Origin: Chryseobacterium sp. StRB126
Lineage (GTDB): Bacteria > Bacteroidota > Bacteroidia > Flavobacteriales > Weeksellaceae
Assembly: GCF_000829375.1 (NCBI RefSeq)
Contig: NZ_AP014624.1
Location: forward strand, 3,224,001-3,288,000
Reading direction: 5' to 3'
DNA: 64,000 nt
Shown: positions 62,199-64,000 of the stretch, one piece after another
Position numbering within the stretch: the first letter of the stretch is position 1
Layout: every line of letters starts with the position of its first letter
Translations under genes and position numbers: made by a program
The notes under the pieces: generated by a model
Seen by the model: only the letters and a program-made list of their open reading frames with translations
What the model was told of the DNA's origin: nothing
The model's database searches: none

Positions 62199-64000
62199 AT
62201 GTATATATCTAAAGTTAGCCTCGTCAATTACAGAAATTTCGCAAATGCAAATTTCTATTTCAAGAAAGGAATTAATACCATCATAGGTGAGAATGGATCT
62301 GGAAAAACAAATGTTTTTAAGGCTATAAGATTGCTTTTAGAAGATGCTTCCTTGCAATATGCTTACAAACTTGCCGAAGGAGATTTTAATAGAACTTTAG
62401 ATAAGAATAAATGGAAAGGTCATTGGATTATAATAAGTATTGAGTTTGACGAACTCAATGATGAAGAAGCTATTCAATCTTTATTTATTCACGGAGCGGG
62501 AATTGCTGAAGAGGACTATGTAAAAAAGGCCACCTATAACCTTTTCTTTCGTCCCAAAGCTGATATAAGGCAAAAGCTGTCTGAATTAGCCAAAGGAGAT
62601 AATGCTGGAATGCAAGCTTTACTCAATGATATCACTATTAATGATAACTACGAAACTTTCTTTACAGGGAAAAGTACTGCTGATTTCAATGATCCGGAAG
62701 TATATAAAGAGCTGGTCGGTGACTTTGAAAATGTTATTTTTCCTTCCATGGTAGATGCCTCAAAATTTGGGTCAAAAATCCCACATCAAATGTCAGTTGC
62801 TAAAGAAATCTCTTTTACATTCATTCAAGCTTTACGGGATGTTGTTAGCGATTTTCATAATAACAGAACTAATCCATTATTTACACTTTTGAAAAATAAA
62901 AGTGGTGAAATTAAAGAAGTGGATTATAAGCCAATTAGTGATTTAGTTAACGATTTGAATGAAAGTATTGAAGCACTTCCCGATGTACAAAATATTAGGG
63001 ATGATATTAAATCTACAATTCAAGATGCTGTAGGACTTACTTATTCTCCGTCATCATTATCTATAAAATCCAGCGTTCCAGACGAAGCAGAAAAATTGCT
63101 TCAATCTTTAAAGCTATTTATTGGCGAGCCTGGAGAAGAATATGAAGGTGGCATTCACGAATTGAGTTTAGGTGGAGCAAATCTAATTTTCTTAACTCTA
63201 AAGCTGTTAGAGTTTAAATATCAAAAGTCCAAAGATACTTTTGCTAATTTTTTAATCATTGAAGAGCCTGAAGCCCATATTCACAATCACATTCAAAAGG
63301 CTTTATTTGATAAGCTGGATTATGGAGATACACAGATTATATATTCAACACATTCAACACAAATATCTGAGGTAAGCAATGTTGAGAACATTAATATTTT
63401 GGCTAAAAAATTGAATTATGCTGAAGTATATCAGCCTTCCACGGGATTAGGATCTGAAAATATAAATCAGATACAACGCTATTTAGATGCTGTGAGAACC
63501 AATTTGCTTTTTGCTAAAGGGGTAATTTTAGTAGAAGGAGATGCTGAAGAAATATTAATCCCAACTATGGTTAAAAAAGTTTTTGGAGTAAGTCTAGATG
63601 AACTTGGTATTAGTCTTATAAATATTAGAAGTACAGGTTTTGAAAACGTAGCTCAACTTTTTCATAATGATCGAATACAAAGAAAGTGTGCCATACTCAC
63701 AGATTTAGATGATGCTATCTGTGACACTACAGAAGTTGTGGGTGATAGTGATGTATTGAAAAAGTATAAAAAGAAAGTGGCCGGTTCTAAACAAAAAGGT
63801 TTGGCTAGAAAGGTAAAATTAGATGCGTTTGAAGTTGGCAATATTTGGGTGAAGGCTTTTTATGCAAAACATACTTTTGAAGTAGATTTTATTACTGAAG
63901 GAAATGAATGGGAAGTTAAAAAAATAATTAAACAAGTTTATGTAGATCAAGATACACGTGATACTGCAAAGACAGATATTGAAGACGCTGACGTTTCTAT
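62199..64000 (+). CDS. OLD-family ATPase/TOPRIM nuclease (GajA-like), truncated by window end
   Basis: From the ATG at 62199 the frame stays open for 600 codons to the window edge. The protein has an ABC-type ATPase with Walker A GENGSGKT (G30-T37), the signature LSLGG (322-326) and Walker B IIEEPEAHIH (E355, E356). A TOPRIM nuclease domain follows, with E446 in LVEGDAEE and D502-x-D504 in TDLDD. This is the OLD family of bacteriophage-exclusion nucleases, and its layout fits GajA of the Gabija system, which works with a UvrD-like helicase GajB. A stand-alone OLD nuclease is the alternative. The next gene, which would settle it, lies outside the window. Confidence 0.85.
   Translation, partial: MYISKVSLVNYRNFANANFYFKKGINTIIGENGSGKTNVFKAIRLLLEDASLQYAYKLAEGDFNRTLDKNKWKGHWIIISIEFDELNDEEAIQSLFIHGAGIAEEDYVKKATYNLFFRPKADIRQKLSELAKGDNAGMQALLNDITINDNYETFFTGKSTADFNDPEVYKELVGDFENVIFPSMVDASKFGSKIPHQMSVAKEISFTFIQALRDVVSDFHNNRTNPLFTLLKNKSGEIKEVDYKPISDLVNDLNESIEALPDVQNIRDDIKSTIQDAVGLTYSPSSLSIKSSVPDEAEKLLQSLKLFIGEPGEEYEGGIHELSLGGANLIFLTLKLLEFKYQKSKDTFANFLIIEEPEAHIHNHIQKALFDKLDYGDTQIIYSTHSTQISEVSNVENINILAKKLNYAEVYQPSTGLGSENINQIQRYLDAVRTNLLFAKGVILVEGDAEEILIPTMVKKVFGVSLDELGISLINIRSTGFENVAQLFHNDRIQRKCAILTDLDDAICDTTEVVGDSDVLKKYKKKVAGSKQKGLARKVKLDAFEVGNIWVKAFYAKHTFEVDFITEGNEWEVKKIIKQVYVDQDTRDTAKTDIEDADVS

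Overview
The window reads as an AT-rich Flavobacteriia chromosome, most like Chryseobacterium or a close relative. The grounds are the protein families and their order, the repeated TAnnTTTG promoter -7 elements typical of Bacteroidetes, weak use of Shine-Dalgarno sites, and a CTnDOT-type conjugative element with Bacteroidetes TraE-TraQ proteins. No rRNA, tRNA or CRISPR array was recognised by eye. Genus-level assignment is inference.

Positions 1-11,100 hold ordinary chromosomal genes: an AraC-type regulator divergent from a TolC/HlyD/MFS tripartite efflux operon, an aldehyde dehydrogenase, a periplasmic thioredoxin-like protein, a lipid A-type acyltransferase with a family 2 glycosyltransferase, a DnaQ-like exonuclease and ApaG. 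Positions 11,172-16,443 carry sucA-sucB (2-oxoglutarate dehydrogenase E1 and E2) and an SRPBCC membrane protein. Positions 16,681-21,851 are a glycogen operon read leftward, glgB-glgA-lipoprotein-glgC; the lipoprotein gene seems to carry a single-base frameshift.

Positions 22,052-36,681 are the most unusual chromosomal part. An esterase with a glycogen-binding-like N-terminus and an M17 aminopeptidase lead into a run of ligase-type genes: ATP-grasp, esterase, ATP-grasp, GCS2-type carboxylate-amine ligase, class I glutamine amidotransferase, a diverged ATP-grasp-like protein and a small membrane protein. A cyanophycin synthetase, a divergent cyanophycinase and an isoaspartyl peptidase follow. 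Together they look like a pathway that builds and recycles a peptide-like amide metabolite or polymer next to a cyanophycin cycle; the product is unknown.

Positions 36,783-41,887 carry a small YtxH-like protein and a leftward operon of related proteins with a four-Cys zinc ribbon, a PH-like middle and a C-terminal SHOCT helix pair (three full copies plus one shortened), with a GNAT acetyltransferase and a membrane protein.

From about 42,385 to beyond the right edge lies an integrative conjugative element: an IntDOT-like tyrosine recombinase, ssb, a DUF932 gene, a mosaic of AT-rich cargo (a PD-(D/E)XK nuclease-like protein, a HEPN-like TIGR02391 protein, a DHFR-like protein, a MORN/YwqK-type protein, paired excisionase-like HTH proteins, a degenerate receiver domain), and a leftward transfer operon traE-F-G-I-J-K-x-L-M-N-O-Q. 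At the right edge an OLD-family ATPase/TOPRIM nuclease gene, possibly GajA of a Gabija defence system, is transcribed away from traE and runs off the window.
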